Below, piece after piece: positions 1 through 12,776 of a DNA stretch of 64,000 bases. The stretch's first letter is position 1. Each line of letters begins with the position of its first letter. Made by a program: the position numbers and the translations under genes. The notes under the pieces are model-generated. The model was given only the letters and a program-made list of their open reading frames with translations, was not told where the DNA came from and did not search any database. This DNA is from Climacium dendroides. Taxonomy: Eukaryota > Streptophyta > Bryopsida > Hypnales > Climaciaceae. The stretch covers positions 27,633,345 through 27,697,344 of the forward strand of contig OX467089.1 in the NCBI GenBank assembly GCA_950106755.1. Direction: 5' to 3'.

Positions 1-1335
1 GGAAGTTTTGTCCTAATCATTTGACCAAAAATCAAATTGAAATAAGGGCTTAAATTTTTTGAACAGCCCTTGGGTCGTATCCCTAGTTGGGCCTAGGTTA
101 TAGAATTAGGGAGACGGAATTTGTAGAATTAGTAATCTTTGTGATTGATAAATACTTTTGTGTGTTTTAGGAATGACTCACCCCATGGTTTTGGACTTGT
201 TGCCCTGAGACTTGTTGCCCAATCTTAAAAGAAAGGAGAAAGCTCAAAGCCCAAGAATCTGGTACTTTGTCCTAAACCTTTCATACTCCTGCATATTGGA
301 CTTGTTGACTACTGTAACAGATTCACTTAGGCATTTTGTACATAGATTCGAAAAGCTCAAAAAGAGCAATTACTGGACCTGTTGCTCCAACACATAAAAA
401 AAGTGTTAATTAATGAATTATTTGTATACTTTAAAAGTATTATCTTGTATATGATTAGGTCATAGGCTGCATCCATGTATAAGACGTGTTGCCCAGCCTA
501 ACGTGTTGCCCACGATGTGTTGCCCACTCTAGAATATTATATAGGACCGGGACTCTTAGAACATTGTGTCTGCATTAGTAGTAATGGACTGTCCACCAAA
601 TTGAGAGAACCTGGGAATAAGGGAAAGGAAAGAAAGAAAGAAAAAGAATAGAGGTATAAGAATATAGTTTCCAGGTATATTCCACAAAGTTAATTTATAC
701 ATAACCTAAATCTACTTTAAAAGTGACATTAGATGCACCAATGATAGACTATGCTGGCTTATCCACGGATGAACCCCTATACTATTGGTACTTGACAAAA
801 AGTAAAAGTTAGTGAAAAAGTACCTCACAGTATGGCTTAAATCTAAGAAGTTGTGTGAGCTAAATCATGACAAGATAGAGGTGTTCTTGAGATGTTTCAA
901 TAAGATGTTTTACACCTCCTTGCAAATTGGTTTTTTTAGCTCTCACTCTTGTCTCACAATTTAGTGGAATCTTGTCCTTCCAAAATGGAGAGTTTTAACT
1001 AGATTCTTGAGACCTTATAGCTATCTACTAGCTTGCATTTTAGTTTTGAGTTTTGAATTGCTATCTAAAAATCATAAAAAAAATCATCAAGGACTTCTTT
1101 CCTAGTCCAATGCATTGTTTCTTCTATCATTGGAAATTGTCCATGTGTTTCAAAAAAAATACAAGTCTCCCAAACAAGGTCCACAAAAACGTTTTGCCTA
1201 GCCGGAAATAGTAATATCCTACAAGTCGAGATTCATCCCTAGTTGGTAGATAATGAGTGGTCCAACTCTATAGAATTGCAATAATTTATATCATTGAATT
1301 TCATTGACCTTGACAAAAATGAAATCTTTTCTTAA
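1..1335. other. AT-rich sequence without a gene
   Basis: No open frame of family-like character on either strand. The only structure noticed is a short recurring word (tgttgccc) near 190-230 and again three times at 480-525, a small degenerate repeat of unknown meaning. Confidence 0.6.
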
Positions 1336-1561
1336 CCCTTAAGTGATGCTCGAGGATGTTTTCTGGCCAATGAATGACAAAAAATCTCTCCATGCAGGAT
1401 ATAAGTGTTTATCTTCCAAATTTTGTAGGAAAAGGAAACGTCTTCTACAATAGCTTAGCTTGTCTCCCAATGTTAAAGTACTTTTACATTTTTTTAAGCC
1501 AACAATTCACATAGTACCCAACCAAGATGATTTCCACGGTGACCGGTTCGTCATTTAAGGG
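1336..1561. mobile_element. Short TTAA-flanked MITE with CCCTTAA termini
   Basis: The left end reads CCCTTAAGTGATG directly after TTAA (1332-1335). The right end reads CGTCATTTAAGGG directly before TTAA (1562-1565), so the ends are inverted repeats with two mismatches in 13. TTAA target duplication with CCC termini is the pattern of piggyBac-type elements; Kolobok elements also use TTAA. The 226-bp interior has no coding potential. A larger element with nearly the same termini lies at 12777-13653, which supports a real family. Superfamily assignment is inference. Confidence 0.6.
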
Positions 1562-2157
1562 TTAAAAGTAAGTTAACTTTACAACTTTCTTTCATCTCAC
1601 TGTGAAGGCCTACCAGCGCTTTGAATTGGGTTCATACCCGGAAGATACCCTTGTATCATTCCCGTGCATGCCATTCAATACCCGAACCTGCAAATCTGCG
1701 AAAGCCCGGGTCCCACCCCCCGAAACCCGGCGGCGAAAGTGGTGCTGCAAACGTCAAGTGTTGCCCTTCACCAAGAGGCCTTGAAGTCCATACTAACTTA
1801 TTATTCGCGTACCCAATTCCTCCTTCTGCTTCGTCCAACTTTCGGCCCCACCAGGTGGGTTTGCACCGCAATCGGATCAGGCCCCAGATCGGTGCTCAAG
1901 TATTGCGCTGTCAGCAACTCCCAACATAAGTTCCTAACGAACTGTCCTTTTTGCCTTGCTCAATTGTCAAGAATTTCTGACTTGCGGTTCGACTTCCCAT
2001 GTGATCGAGGGCAACCCTTTAGTTTTGGTGGATGCGTCATGCAATTCGCAACAACCACGTTGAAGGGCAGTATCACGTACTGAAGTTGTGCACCAGGATC
2101 ACTCGGAGGTGCTGTTTTGGGGTGTTGGGTGCTTGAAGCTTGTGCGATCATTCAGCG
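1562..2157 (+). promoter_or_regulatory. Upstream/5' leader region of the acyl-CoA oxidase gene
   Basis: Base composition shifts from AT-rich to GC-rich from about 1610, just upstream of the gene, as is usual around a plant promoter and first exon. No convincing TATA box or upstream reading frame could be fixed. Overlapping short open frames here look like chance in GC-rich sequence. Confidence 0.35.
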
Positions 2158-5100
2158 ATGGAGAGATCGAAGCGCGGGGATGGTGGTGGGGAGGATGCTG
2201 CGGCACGGCGCACGTCAGTGCTCGCCCGGCAGCTGGCGCAGGAATTAAGCCCTGTTTCGTTTCTGCAACCCTCGCCGTGCCTGGCGTATCAGCCTCCCGA
2301 GTCTCATTCTGGTAGGCTCAATTGAACGCCGCTCCTTCTGTAGGTATGTGTTGGGGTTGGGTGTAGATAGATGCCTTTGCTATTCAATTCGATTTTAGCG
2401 AGATCGGACGATGGGTTGATTCCCAGCGAGGATTCAACACATGAAATTGGACACAAACCCATGGAAAGGGGTTGTGTCCATAGGTTTCAAGGGTCGGAAG
2501 GAGGAACTTACCCCTTAGATTCATGTGTTGGATTTGCTCTGGCTGTGGAGGATTGGAGCAGTCGGCGTTAGCTCAAAAGGATGGAGTGCGTGTGTGTGTC
2601 TAGAATTGAAGTGCAGTCCAGTCGTGTGATCCCCAACGAGTGAATTGCCTGTCTGATCGGTGTGTCTGCTGCAGATCTGCCCAGCTTCGACCAAGCGGCC
2701 ATGCGGACTTTGCTGGACGGCCACCACATGGAGGTCCGAGACTCCTTCGCGAACCTAATGTTGAGCAGCGACCTGTTCGTGAGCAAGCGCGTGGGAGGTC
2801 GAGTGTTCGCCTCGCCCAACTTCAACACCACCATGGAGGAGCACCGGGACAAAACCCTACAGCGCATTATGTTTTTCAAAAGCAAGGGCGTGTTCCAGGG
2901 CTGGCTCACGGACTCCTCCGTGGAGGACGCGCTCAAACGGGCCGCGCTCTTCGAAACGCTCGGAACCTTCGACCACTCGCTGGCCATTAAGCTGGGCGTG
3001 CACTTCCACCTCTGGGGGGGCGCCATCCAGTACTTGGGCACCAAGCGACACCACGACAAGTGGCTCGCGCTCACGGAAGCCTACGACGTCCGCGGCTGCT
3101 TTGCTATGACCGAACTCGGCCATGGCAGCAATGTACGTTAGTTAGCGAGGCTGGTCCAGAATCAATTGTTGGCTTTGGGATAGCCTGTTTCTTCTTCTTC
3201 TTCGTCATGAGCTTTGATCATGGTGGCTGTATGTGTCTCTGTTCAGGTGCGAGGCATTGAAACTGTGACGACGTTTGATCCCTCCACGGAGGAATTCATC
3301 ATCAACACTCCATGCGAATCGGCTCAAAAGTATTGGATTGGGGGGGCTGCTCAGGTGAATTTTGTGACGACAAACACCCCATACACAATTAACGCTTGTT
3401 CAATTGCTGTGGGTGAAAATGAATGTGGCCCACAAGGAGCATGTTGGAGGAGGTTGGGAGTGCCACACGATTTTTGAAATATATAGATAGATTACTGGGG
3501 GCCTTTCGTACTTATCCTACTCCGCGTTATATGGTGTATTTGGTGAAGGGTGATGCTGTTCTTGTCAAGTACTAGGCCAATCCTATTTAGTGGTCACCCC
3601 CATGTGGGCGCTTGCAGAGCATGGGGTGATCAATTGTGTGTAAGTTCTCATGTTTGCTTTCCTCGTTTGCTTTGATGCAGCATGCTACCCACACTATTGT
3701 GTTTTCGCAACTTGTGATCAATGGAAAGAACGAGGGCGTGCACGCCTTTGTTTGCCCACTGCGGGATGAATATGGCCGTGAGTGTCCGGGAATTCGCATC
3801 GCCGATTGTGGTCACAAGATTGGTTTGAATGGCGTAGACAACGGCCGGATTTGGTTAGTACTACCGTTCAGGTCGAGAGCAGAACGGATTTTTTTCCGTT
3901 GATTTTAGGCTTGAAAAGACATAGAATACTGTTGAGCTGTCTGCTATTCAACAACGAACGACCGTTAGTTTACAGAGATTGCATATGCTTTCAGGTTTGA
4001 CAAGGTGAGGATTCCTCGGGAGAATCTGCTCAACGCAGTTGCAGACGTAACACCAGATGGACGATACGAAAGTGCGATCAAAGATCCCGAGCAGGTTGGT
4101 GTTTTTGGTTCCTGAGTATCAACATGTTCGTTTGAATGGGACTGAGGCGGGTGTCTGACATGTAAAGTCCCTGAATTTTCTTTCAAATCTTTTGTGTGAT
4201 TTTTCTTGCAGAGATTTGGTGCTTTTATGGCTCCTCTTACATCAGGGCGGGTAACCATTGCTGTGAGTGCAATTTACCAATCCAAGGTGGGCTTAGCAAC
4301 AGCGATTCGGTACGCTCTTGCAAGGCGCGCTTTCTCGGTGACTCCAGATCAGCCGGAGGTGCTGCTCCTGGACTACCCGAGTCATCGGCATCGGCTGCTT
4401 CCTCTTTTGGCCAAAACGTAAGTATCAGTTAGATTTTCATTTGAATTTTCAATTTCCCTTTTTTAGGGTTCGTCGTGTCTCTAGACTTATAAATGATGAC
4501 TATGTACGGTTGCGATTGCAGGTATGCTATGAGCTTTGCAGCTGTGGATTTGAAGAACTTGTATGTGAGACGCACACCACAGGAGTCGAAAGTCATTCAC
4601 GTCTTGTCGAGTGGTCTCAAAGCCGTCTTCTCGTGGCACAATCTCCGTACACTTCAGGTTGGCAATGACAATTCTTTGCCTTTCAATCGGTGCTACTGAG
4701 ACAATCCTCCTTCGCGGATCAGCTACACCGTCGGTTCTATTCAGTGTCATCCATGACTTTAATATGCCACGAAAATAGTATTTCATCTAGTAAATACACG
4801 TTTTATGTTAAACAGTGTACTTAGTTTAACCTTGGCACCCCCGTTCAAAGAGAGGAAAGAGGAGCTTTTGAATGAAAAGTCAATCAATCAGAAATTGGCT
4901 TGGAGTTTGGTATTATTTCTAAATGGTGGTCTAATCTTATCCGTCCACAGATGCGCTATTACATGTTGTTCGAAATTGGCATTAACCCTAAGAAATAGCG
5001 TATTATAGACTAAATAGAATGAACGGTGTAGCTACCGGTCTCTGTGTTTTGTGGTCATGGGTGGATCAAGATGGGTTACATGCTAAGAAGGAAAGAGTGG

Positions 5101-6787
5101 CGCTGCAGGAATGCCGAGAAGCGTGCGGAGGTCAGGGCTTGAAAACTGACAACCGAGTTGGGCAGCTGAAAGCGGAGTATGACGTCCAATTGACTTTCGA
5201 GGGCGACAACAATGTCCTCATGCAGCAGGTCGGACTTTCTTCTAAACCCTAGTGAACGCTTCCTTGGTTCTCTGGGATTTCGTTACATCCTAATTGTGCA
5301 TTCGTTATTTGCAATGTTTGATTACGAGATGGAGTGTTGAAATTGAATCCCGAGTATATTTTTGCAGGTCAGCAAAGCTCTGTTAGCAGATTACGTGGCA
5401 GCTAAAAAGAAAGGAAAACCCATGAAGGGAATGGGACTGGAACACATCAACTGCCCGGCGCCGGTCATACCCCAGGAACTCAACAAAAGCATACTTCGTG
5501 ACTCCAAGTTTCAGGTGTGTGGGGTGTCTGGTCATGGCAGACTTTCGTCTTCTTTCGTGCTGTTCTTTTGCGATTTTCCTCTGCAAATGACCTGATATCT
5601 AAGAAGGTTAAGTGAGATCATGCTTGCTTGCTTGAGACCGACTTCATTCGTGTCTGCATTTGTACCAGTTGGCACTGTTCCAGTTGAGGGAGCGGGGTTT
5701 GTTGGAGCTCTTATTCTCGCAAGTTACGTCTCTTGTGTCGAAGGGAGCTTCTATGGCAGATGCAGCCATTTCGGTAAACTTCTTGTACATTTTTGGGGTT
5801 TTTGGATCACTTGTTGATTCTATGAAGTCACTCTGTTGATATGCTGGTGTGTTGGTTATCTCGCTGGTTGTTCTATAATCTCGTAGACATGGCTTTCTTG
5901 GCGTCATTGGATTGCATTGAGGAAGCAGTCAGCAAGACATTGGGCATTTCATCTGCAAGGCTTAACAATTCTGTTGTTGCTGCTTTCTCTCTCCAGAGTT
6001 ATCAACTAGTGGAGGATTTAGGGCAGGCCTTCTCGGAACGCTCCGTTCTGGAGAGCTTTTTGAGAGCAGAGCATTTGACCACAGGTTCCATGAAGGTAGG
6101 GGCTGCGGGATTCAACTGCTTCGTATGCCGTTTTCAATCCTCGCACTTCACTGTACTTTTGCCTATCCCTGTGCATGTAACAAGCCTTTGTTTTTTTGTG
6201 TGTGAGCAGGAGGTCCTGGGGCTGATCAGGTCGCTGTACGTGCTGTCATCTACCGATGAGGCTCCAGTCTTTCTGAGGTACGTGCCCCTAAAGCAACTAG
6301 ACGGTCATGCTGGGCTTCATGTCATTTTAGAGGTTTTGAGCAGGTCCTACAGGGAATCTCGTTTGTCGAATTCTACTTCTTTTTAGACTAACACATGCAA
6401 TGTTCTTCGCTTATTCAGGTGGCATAGAATTCGGCCCCATCTGAATTCTATTGTTCACAGTCAATTGAATTGGCCATTTTTAAACTATGAATCCTTGGTC
6501 TTTTAGGGCGAACTGTTCCTCGTCTCGTATGATGCTTTGTTAAACACAAAAGAATGTGAACTTCGGGCTTTTCCCACTTGGAATTGAATGGAATGCACTG
6601 ATGTTGCAGGTATGGGTATCTGTCACCGAAACAGTCTCAGCTCATCCGCACCCAAGTAGCCACCCTGTGTGGAGAGCTCCGGCCTCAAGCGCTCGCCCTT
6701 GTGGACGCCTTCAGCATTCCGGAGCCCTTCCTGGGGCCCATCGCCTTTGACTGGGTGGAATACAACTCGTGGAGCAATGTGCAATAG
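2158..6787 (+). CDS. ACX3: Peroxisomal medium-chain acyl-CoA oxidase (ACX3 type), 13 exons
   Basis: FAD-dependent first step of peroxisomal beta-oxidation: acyl-CoA to trans-2-enoyl-CoA, with H2O2 released. Exons by eye: 2158-2311, 2675-3132, 3247-3354, 3681-3853, 3995-4094, 4212-4417, 4522-4657, 5109-5228, 5368-5514, 5669-5773, 5997-6095, 6210-6277, 6610-6787. All have GT-AG borders and the joined frame is open, giving 683 aa; plant ACX3 is about 675 aa. Visible signatures are [11 protein letters not shown] (about residues 196-206), [14 protein letters not shown], a GGQG motif near 452 and FEGDNN near 475-480, whose Glu is the family's catalytic base. The ATG at 2158 is chosen because it opens an N-terminus with a PTS2-like nonapeptide, RTSVLARQL (residues 18-26), aligned with the RAx5HI signal of Arabidopsis ACX3. 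The C-terminus (SNVQ) has no PTS1. ACX3 rather than ACX1/2/4 is judged from remembered family sequence. Confidence 0.95.
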
Positions 6788-7962
6788 TTTCGATCGGTCA
6801 TGAAGCTCACAAAGGGCTGCCTTCTTTTCAGACGCTGTATTTGAAGCTGTATAGATTCACATTAGTTCAACAAGTGCATTACTTTTAGTTGTCAGTACTA
6901 GTTTGGATGAGTGACTACACGATTTGAGAAGCTCGTACATACTAGAAGCTTTGCGAAATTAATTTATTGCTACATTATAGGAGTTAAGCACGCAGTATCA
7001 CTGACAATTGTTATGTTACAAAAGTACTCAATGCATTTTCTGCTAGTGGTTGTGTTGTTCACTTGTTTCAGTGGTGAGGCTTGTCACTAAGGATTTGATG
7101 GAGTTCTGAAGTTTGATTGGTGTTGGGCCTTGTCACATGCCTATTCTGGGTTTTTATGTTAGTGATTCCCTCGAACAGTCCATTTGTGCTTTGGTGCGCT
7201 TGCCTTATGTCTTGCATCGTTGTTGCTTGAGCATACATCGGAATCATTCGTAATTGTCATGCCTAATCTTTTAGGTTTGTATCTGCCAAATGCACGATTA
7301 GTATGTGCCACAACTTGGGCAGCCCATCGTTTGATTGATGGTGGCAGAGGACTGACAAAGTTTTGTGAGATGATGAGATGATGCGACCAACAGAGCATAT
7401 TTTATCCGGACATGGCCTCCTCATTTGTAGTTTCAGTGAAATGGGCGTGGACAAGTGCGGATCAAACTCTTCGTCACGACGGTGCGACATCAGATCATCT
7501 TGTGCGGGACGACCTATCCGTCCGTGATGGAGTTAAAAATCAAAAAAACCTTTGAACTTCGCGGCGAGATCCATGGGGGTGCGAATGACCCCTGTAGCGG
7601 CATAATCCTTTAGTAGCAGGATGGACGCCATCATCTTTACAGAACTGATTGTCACTTCTAAAAACAATCCGTACTTCATTGTTTGACTTCGGCACGCTGT
7701 GATTGACATTTACTAATGCCCAATAAGAAATTGATGAGAAAAGAGGAGTATCGATTTCTAAGGTTCAGGGTGTTGATGGATCAAATGAACATGCTCTTGA
7801 TACTAATGACGATGTTGATGCAAATCGTGGAATCACAATCAACGAGAAGAGTAATTCAGGCCGAGAATCTATCCATGCCGCGTTGGACACACTCCACGTA
7901 CGGGGCGGCACTAGTGATCCTGCTCTCTAGTTCCACCTCTGCATCCGCATCGTCACTGGACC
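6788..7962. other. 3' flank of ACX3 and intergenic sequence
   Basis: Probably holds the 3' untranslated region just after 6787. No further gene is supported; short open frames at 7159-7490 and 7716-7991 show no family resemblance. The right edge is the start of a block repeated at 26.6 kb. Confidence 0.5.
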
Positions 7963-8766
7963 ACTACGATGCCTTTTATAGACCGACATGAATCGTGCTC
8001 AAAGACCTCAAATTTCATAGGGCCTAATTCTGCAACAAGGACCTAATCCATGAAGGACACTACTCAGATAAAATCTCATACTTACAACATAAAACCTGTA
8101 GCAGGTGACAGAAGAAAATTCATAGTAGATCATGAAATTTAGGTAGCAATCTGATCGAGGTACTCTTCGCCAAGACCACCTGAGTCGTCAACATTGCCAA
8201 ACATAAACCCCAACATCTGCCGGCCCTTCCCCTCCCCGTCGCCATCTCCATCTTCCTCCTTGTCCTCATCATAATCCCTTTCACAATACAATTTCCCCAC
8301 ATAAGACACACTTCACAAATCCTCTTAAAGATCGTTCAATTTAATCACACCACATGAATAACATCAGGAAACGGCGTCCTATGAGTGCCCTTCTCGTTCT
8401 TAGGGTGAATCTCTCCCAGGCTCTTCCTTCTGACTCAAATCAACGACTATTGCCGTGCCGGCCAATTTGATATAACCCTGCTTATCTTTCAACTTCAGAC
8501 ATCCACACCCTCATACTTCCCTACACAAATTCCTTTGTCCAAAACTACACTTTGCTCCAAAATACAAAATGAACAAATATAGCATTTGATGCGTAGAAAC
8601 ACACCTCCCATCAACTGCTGTACTTATTGTAGTCCACCTAGACCACATATTGATTCATCAACTGTAGCAACGTATCCAAACTTCTGTATTTGGTCTTGTC
8701 TCCCTTCAACCAATTCTGAAAACCAGTACTTTCATATTTGTCCAAAGGCACACATGAACATAGCTT
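7963..8766. repeat. Dispersed repeat block, copy A (partner at 26571-27364)
   Basis: From the word acgatgccttttatag onward the sequence matches 26571-27364 almost base for base, with scattered substitutions. The match ends inside the coding part of the Crinkler-like gene: agcttacact here, agcttatgta in the partner. Copy A continues into the rest of that gene and copy B does not, so copy B is the truncated derivative or the break is a recombination junction. Confidence 0.85.
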
Positions 8767-9180
8767 ACACTCAGTTTGGTTTAATTGCTCGTGCAAAGCC
8801 TTCAGCCCATTCACCTTATACCCAAGTATTCCTCTCCAGGAGCTAAAGAATTGGAACAAAATATTAGGACAAATTACAGCGTCAACACTCTCAAAGTTCG
8901 AATTGAGAGGCTTATAGTATATCTTTGACGACACCAACTCCCCTGACGACACCAACTCCCCTGGTGACACCAACTCCCTTGGCGACACCAACTCCCCTAC
9001 TTTTGCAAATTCAACAACCTGCATTCCATTTGGCAGTGATAATGTAGTCTCTATCTTTGCTTGAGGACCAGGAATTGCAAGACCCTTTGCACCAAATAGT
9101 TGATTTTTTGGTCTCTGCACAACTTTCTTCCTAGTACATGCAAGTATGTATGTCAGCTTTTGTCTACTTGTCGCAGCAAC
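8638..9180 (-). pseudogene. C-terminal fragment of a Crinkler/RHS-type (CR) protein
   Basis: The frame is open from just after a TAA at about 9181 down to a TAG at 8638-8640, about 180 codons, with no convincing ATG. The last 90 residues read like the C-terminus of Crinkler-RHS-type proteins: a segment with PNILFQF, then KVNGLKALHEQLNQ, then a short beta-rich stretch with VPLDKYE. In full-length members this follows a nuclease or kinase-like effector domain. Upstream are four 6-residue repeats of ELVS type. No N-terminal or NTPase part is visible, so this is a fragment, or the last exon of a gene whose other exons were not found. The family call rests on remembered motif order. CR proteins are known from oomycetes, fungi and scattered land plants. 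Confidence 0.5.
8927..8998. repeat. 18-bp tandem repeat, four copies
   Basis: Unit gacgacaccaactcccct repeated four times with one to three substitutions. On the minus strand it keeps the Crinkler-like frame and encodes 6-residue repeats (ELVSPG, ELVSSG and similar). The length is an exact multiple of three, so the repeat could have expanded within a translated gene. Confidence 0.9.
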
Positions 9181-9270
9181 TTAGTTTGAAGGTCTCAGGT
9201 TTTGTAAATTTCAAAGATCCTTAGAAGAAACCTATGTTTTTATAGACACAATTCTTTAGATGTTCAACTA

Positions 9271-9423
9271 TTTTTATGTTAACAATGACGTCAAATGTAA
9301 CATCAAGACATTAGTTGTAACATCAAACGTAATTGATGGGTTTTAGAGTATTGTTTTTGTAACATCAAAAACAAGCGGGTGTCACAAAAAATGCATAAAA
9401 AAGAAATGGGGTTTTTCTAGTGA
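9271..9423. mobile_element. Degenerate relative of the hairpin MITE at 43530-43678
   Basis: The stretch tttttatgttaacaatgacg and the following aaatgtaacat match the right half of the 43.5-kb hairpin element, and the right end (gggtttttctagtga) matches its terminus. The left arm is not recognisable, so this is a decayed or partial copy. Confidence 0.45.
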
Positions 9424-12400
9424 ATTTTACAAATTATATTATTGAGTGCAATTTGTGCAATTATAGGCACTCACACATATCAAATAATTTTAAAATTCCA
9501 ACTTACAAGAAGGAAAAACGCTAATCCACATTACTAATGGTTTACTTAATTACTTCCCATCTCTCTTTTGTTGCAATGCTCCTTCCACTTGGCACTGTCA
9601 TTTGGTAAGGTTTTATGATATTTTCTCTTGTCTAGGAGTATAAGGCTCTTAAGCTTTGAAAATTTCCTGTGTTTGTATGAAGGTGTTCTTGTGTTCAGTG
9701 TAGAAGATTTATTCTAGGAATCTAATTGGGTTATTAGATGTTAAATGTTATACATTTTGAACGTATTGCAAAAAATGTAGTTTGTTTTAAACTTCAAATT
9801 TTTTTCTACTTGGACTCTTGGAGCAGAATGTTACATGATTTATATTCTTTTCCAAAGGCCTTTGGTCATTGTGTTGAATTGTGGTTTTTGATTTGTACTC
9901 CCTAAGTTTTTGATAAAATGTTGAATATGAAATGAGTTGCATTGCAAAAAAAAAGTCACTACACTTTGTTTGTTGTTATCAAAACACTCTATTGCATTTC
10001 AAAGAAAGGTTTGTGTTGTACAATATTGACATTGAAGTATAAAAGTGTTCAATTGCTATTCCTTCAATGAGGTTTTAGGATAGTTGGTTTTGGTGTTTGT
10101 GCTATTTAGGTTTTAATTTTGGTTTTCTTCAACATTGAGGTTCTTAGTCATGTTAAAGTAAGCATGGCATATTGATTTCTTTCTTGTTTTTGCAACTTTG
10201 AGTCTTTTTTCATGTTTTTCTTATCTTTGTAGCAAAGAATATTTCTATATAATTGTTATACATTTGATGTTATAAGAAATCAATCATTTATTTTGAGAGG
10301 GAGCACTTATTGCATCCCTTGTGGCCGAAAGGATTTGAGTCTTTTGAAAATGTAAAATTTTCTTATTTTTATAATAATAATATAATAGTTTTTTTTATAA
10401 TTGTAGTATTGAATAGGGTTCTAGAAATGGCATTGACCATTCAAATAGCAAACGCAGTAGCTTGAAATGGGAAAGGATTGAATTAAAAAAACACAACTTA
10501 CAATGGGAAAGAAGTGGATTCAAAATTAGCTTGCATTGTTGTACAATTCAAATTTGATTCTATCTATGCAAAGAAAATTGTTGCTTCTAAAAATGTTGCA
10601 AATAAGACTGCAGAGAAATGAACTACTATAAAAAAATGTTATGAAAAGATGACATTTCTAGTAAAATATTGAAACATCTTTAGATTTTTTATACTTTTGG
10701 TGTATTTTTTTTCATTAAAATATTTAGGATCTTTTTGGAAGAAAAATAACAATGTATTTTGGGAGGAATTTGTTTTAAAAGTTTTACATTGAATGAAAGA
10801 ATGACACATGTGTTTATTTTTTAATGGATTATGTTTTTTGTGTTCTAGGATTTCTTTTTGGTAATAGAGTTTAAAAGAAATTGCAGTATACATTGATATT
10901 ATTATACTAAGTGATATTAAAAATAGGTTGAATAGTATATTGTACTAATATAAAATGCATTCTTGAAATGCCCATATTTCTATAATAGAAATTGTTTCTG
11001 AAGACTATTGGTAAAAGTTGAAGACTATTGGTAAAAGTTTAATCCCTAAAGGACCAAACTATGTTTTTTGGAAGCATAGTGATTTTGAACAACTCACTAC
11101 AAATAGATTTTTTATTTGTTCCGTTTGAAACTTTTTTACATGTGCCCAAGGAGTAGCTTTAAGTTCCAACAAATTTCATAACTTTTGATTATATGAAAAG
11201 TTATTGTATGACATGTAATTTTCTTTGAATTTCAGGTAGCCTAGGCAGTTCAAAAAAATTCTTAAACAATCATCTTTTTTTAAATAAAAAATAAAAAACA
11301 GATTTTTTAGATTTATATATTATATAGAGAGAGAGAGAAATCTTTGAATCGTTCCATTTTGATTAATGAGATGAAAGTTATGAGGAGTTTTAGTTTGCAA
11401 GTATTTATGGAATCTCTACTCTAAAATAATCTTTGAAGTCTTTTACTTAATTCAAATTTTAATATTTCTTAAAAAAATAAAAATCATTGGATGTAGATTG
11501 TTTACTGCAACAATACATCCATTGGAATTGACATTTTTCAAATCCATAAATAAATTGTTAACAATTTAGTAGTTTAAATCATTCTCTACTTCTTACTATT
11601 TACTATTCTTTTCCTATATGTTTGTACAATTCTAAATGATCTGAAAACTTCCACACATGTAGCTAACTTGCCTTGAAGAAAGAAATCCAAAGAAGCACCA
11701 TTATTTGGGACATTTTTTCATACACATGACCTTGTGAAGTACAACTACCCCATTTTTTGTAGGGCCCAAAAAAAGAATTTTGCCATTGCAAATGCTAATA
11801 TCTTGCAATCCACTTGGTGAAAATTTCTGAATTTTTTTTTGTATCTTTTCAACTAGTGTACTACAAGATGCTATGGTTACATGTGTTCAAAAATGTGTTT
11901 TTTTTCTAAAATTTGGTATTTGTACTAAAAATGGCAATTTTGGAGCCTTTTTGGTGAAAACATAGTTAAAAACCTTTTGATAGGTTAACCATACAACAAT
12001 AGAATATCTTAGTTTAATTAAATTCAAACATATGAATAAGCATATTGTTAATTAATATTTAATACTAAAGTTATGAGTCTTCATTATAAAATATTAAAAA
12101 TTCATAAAAATAATTTGTTGCATTCTATAATTCATCTTTATATTTTTCGAAATTAGATCTATGATGGATGACATAAGGGAATATAAATACATATTCAATT
12201 TGAGAATATATCCTAGCACTGGCATCAAGAACCAATTATATTTTAGGTCATCCATCGATATGCTTTCAAACCTTTTTAATATCATATACAATATTTAACC
12301 AAAATATGCTTCTGGGTGTCAAAATTTCCATTTCCCTTGCACCAAGAATACTATCCAATTTAACTTTGCATTGATGAAAGAATTGGATTAAGATCATTTT

Positions 12401-12772
12401 TATCTTCACATACACTGTGTATAGTGTCTTCTCATTATTGTGCAAATCCTCTCACTATAATTAAAAAAATGCAAGAATGTTTCAATTCTAAAGCTAACTT
12501 TCTCATTTCAAACTCAACCATTCAAATGTGACTTCAACAAAGATCTCAACCAAAGAATCTTTAAAATAAACTATGGTTGAAAATTTAATCTATAAACTTG
12601 TTGAAAAAAGAATGAAAATCACTCTTATATTTAAGTTGCAATTGATTTTAGTGGTTATTCAAAGTATATATTGGATGCATATGTGGTCTTTAAGTTTAAA
12701 AGATAAACATCAAAGTTTATCAATTTAAAGTGAAAAGACTACATTTGCACTTAGAAACATGTTTGATTACAT
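9424..12772. other. AT-rich intergenic sequence
   Basis: No gene is supported on either strand. Small structures: a 19-bp tandem duplication (gaagactattggtaaaagt) at about 10997-11038, a GA run near 11325, and several A or T homopolymers. Open frames at 10639-10893 and 12094-12291 are AT-rich chance frames. Confidence 0.6.
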
Positions 12773-12776
12773 TTAA

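Noticed and set aside
1602..2325. Several overlapping 60-139-codon frames before and around ACX3 exon 1
   Set aside because: GC-rich promoter and leader sequence yields frames on both strands; only the frame from 2158 continues into the gene.
5841..6386. 181-codon frame as a separate gene
   Set aside because: It contains ACX3 exons 11 and 12 plus intron sequence; the part before 5997 is intronic by alignment with family length.
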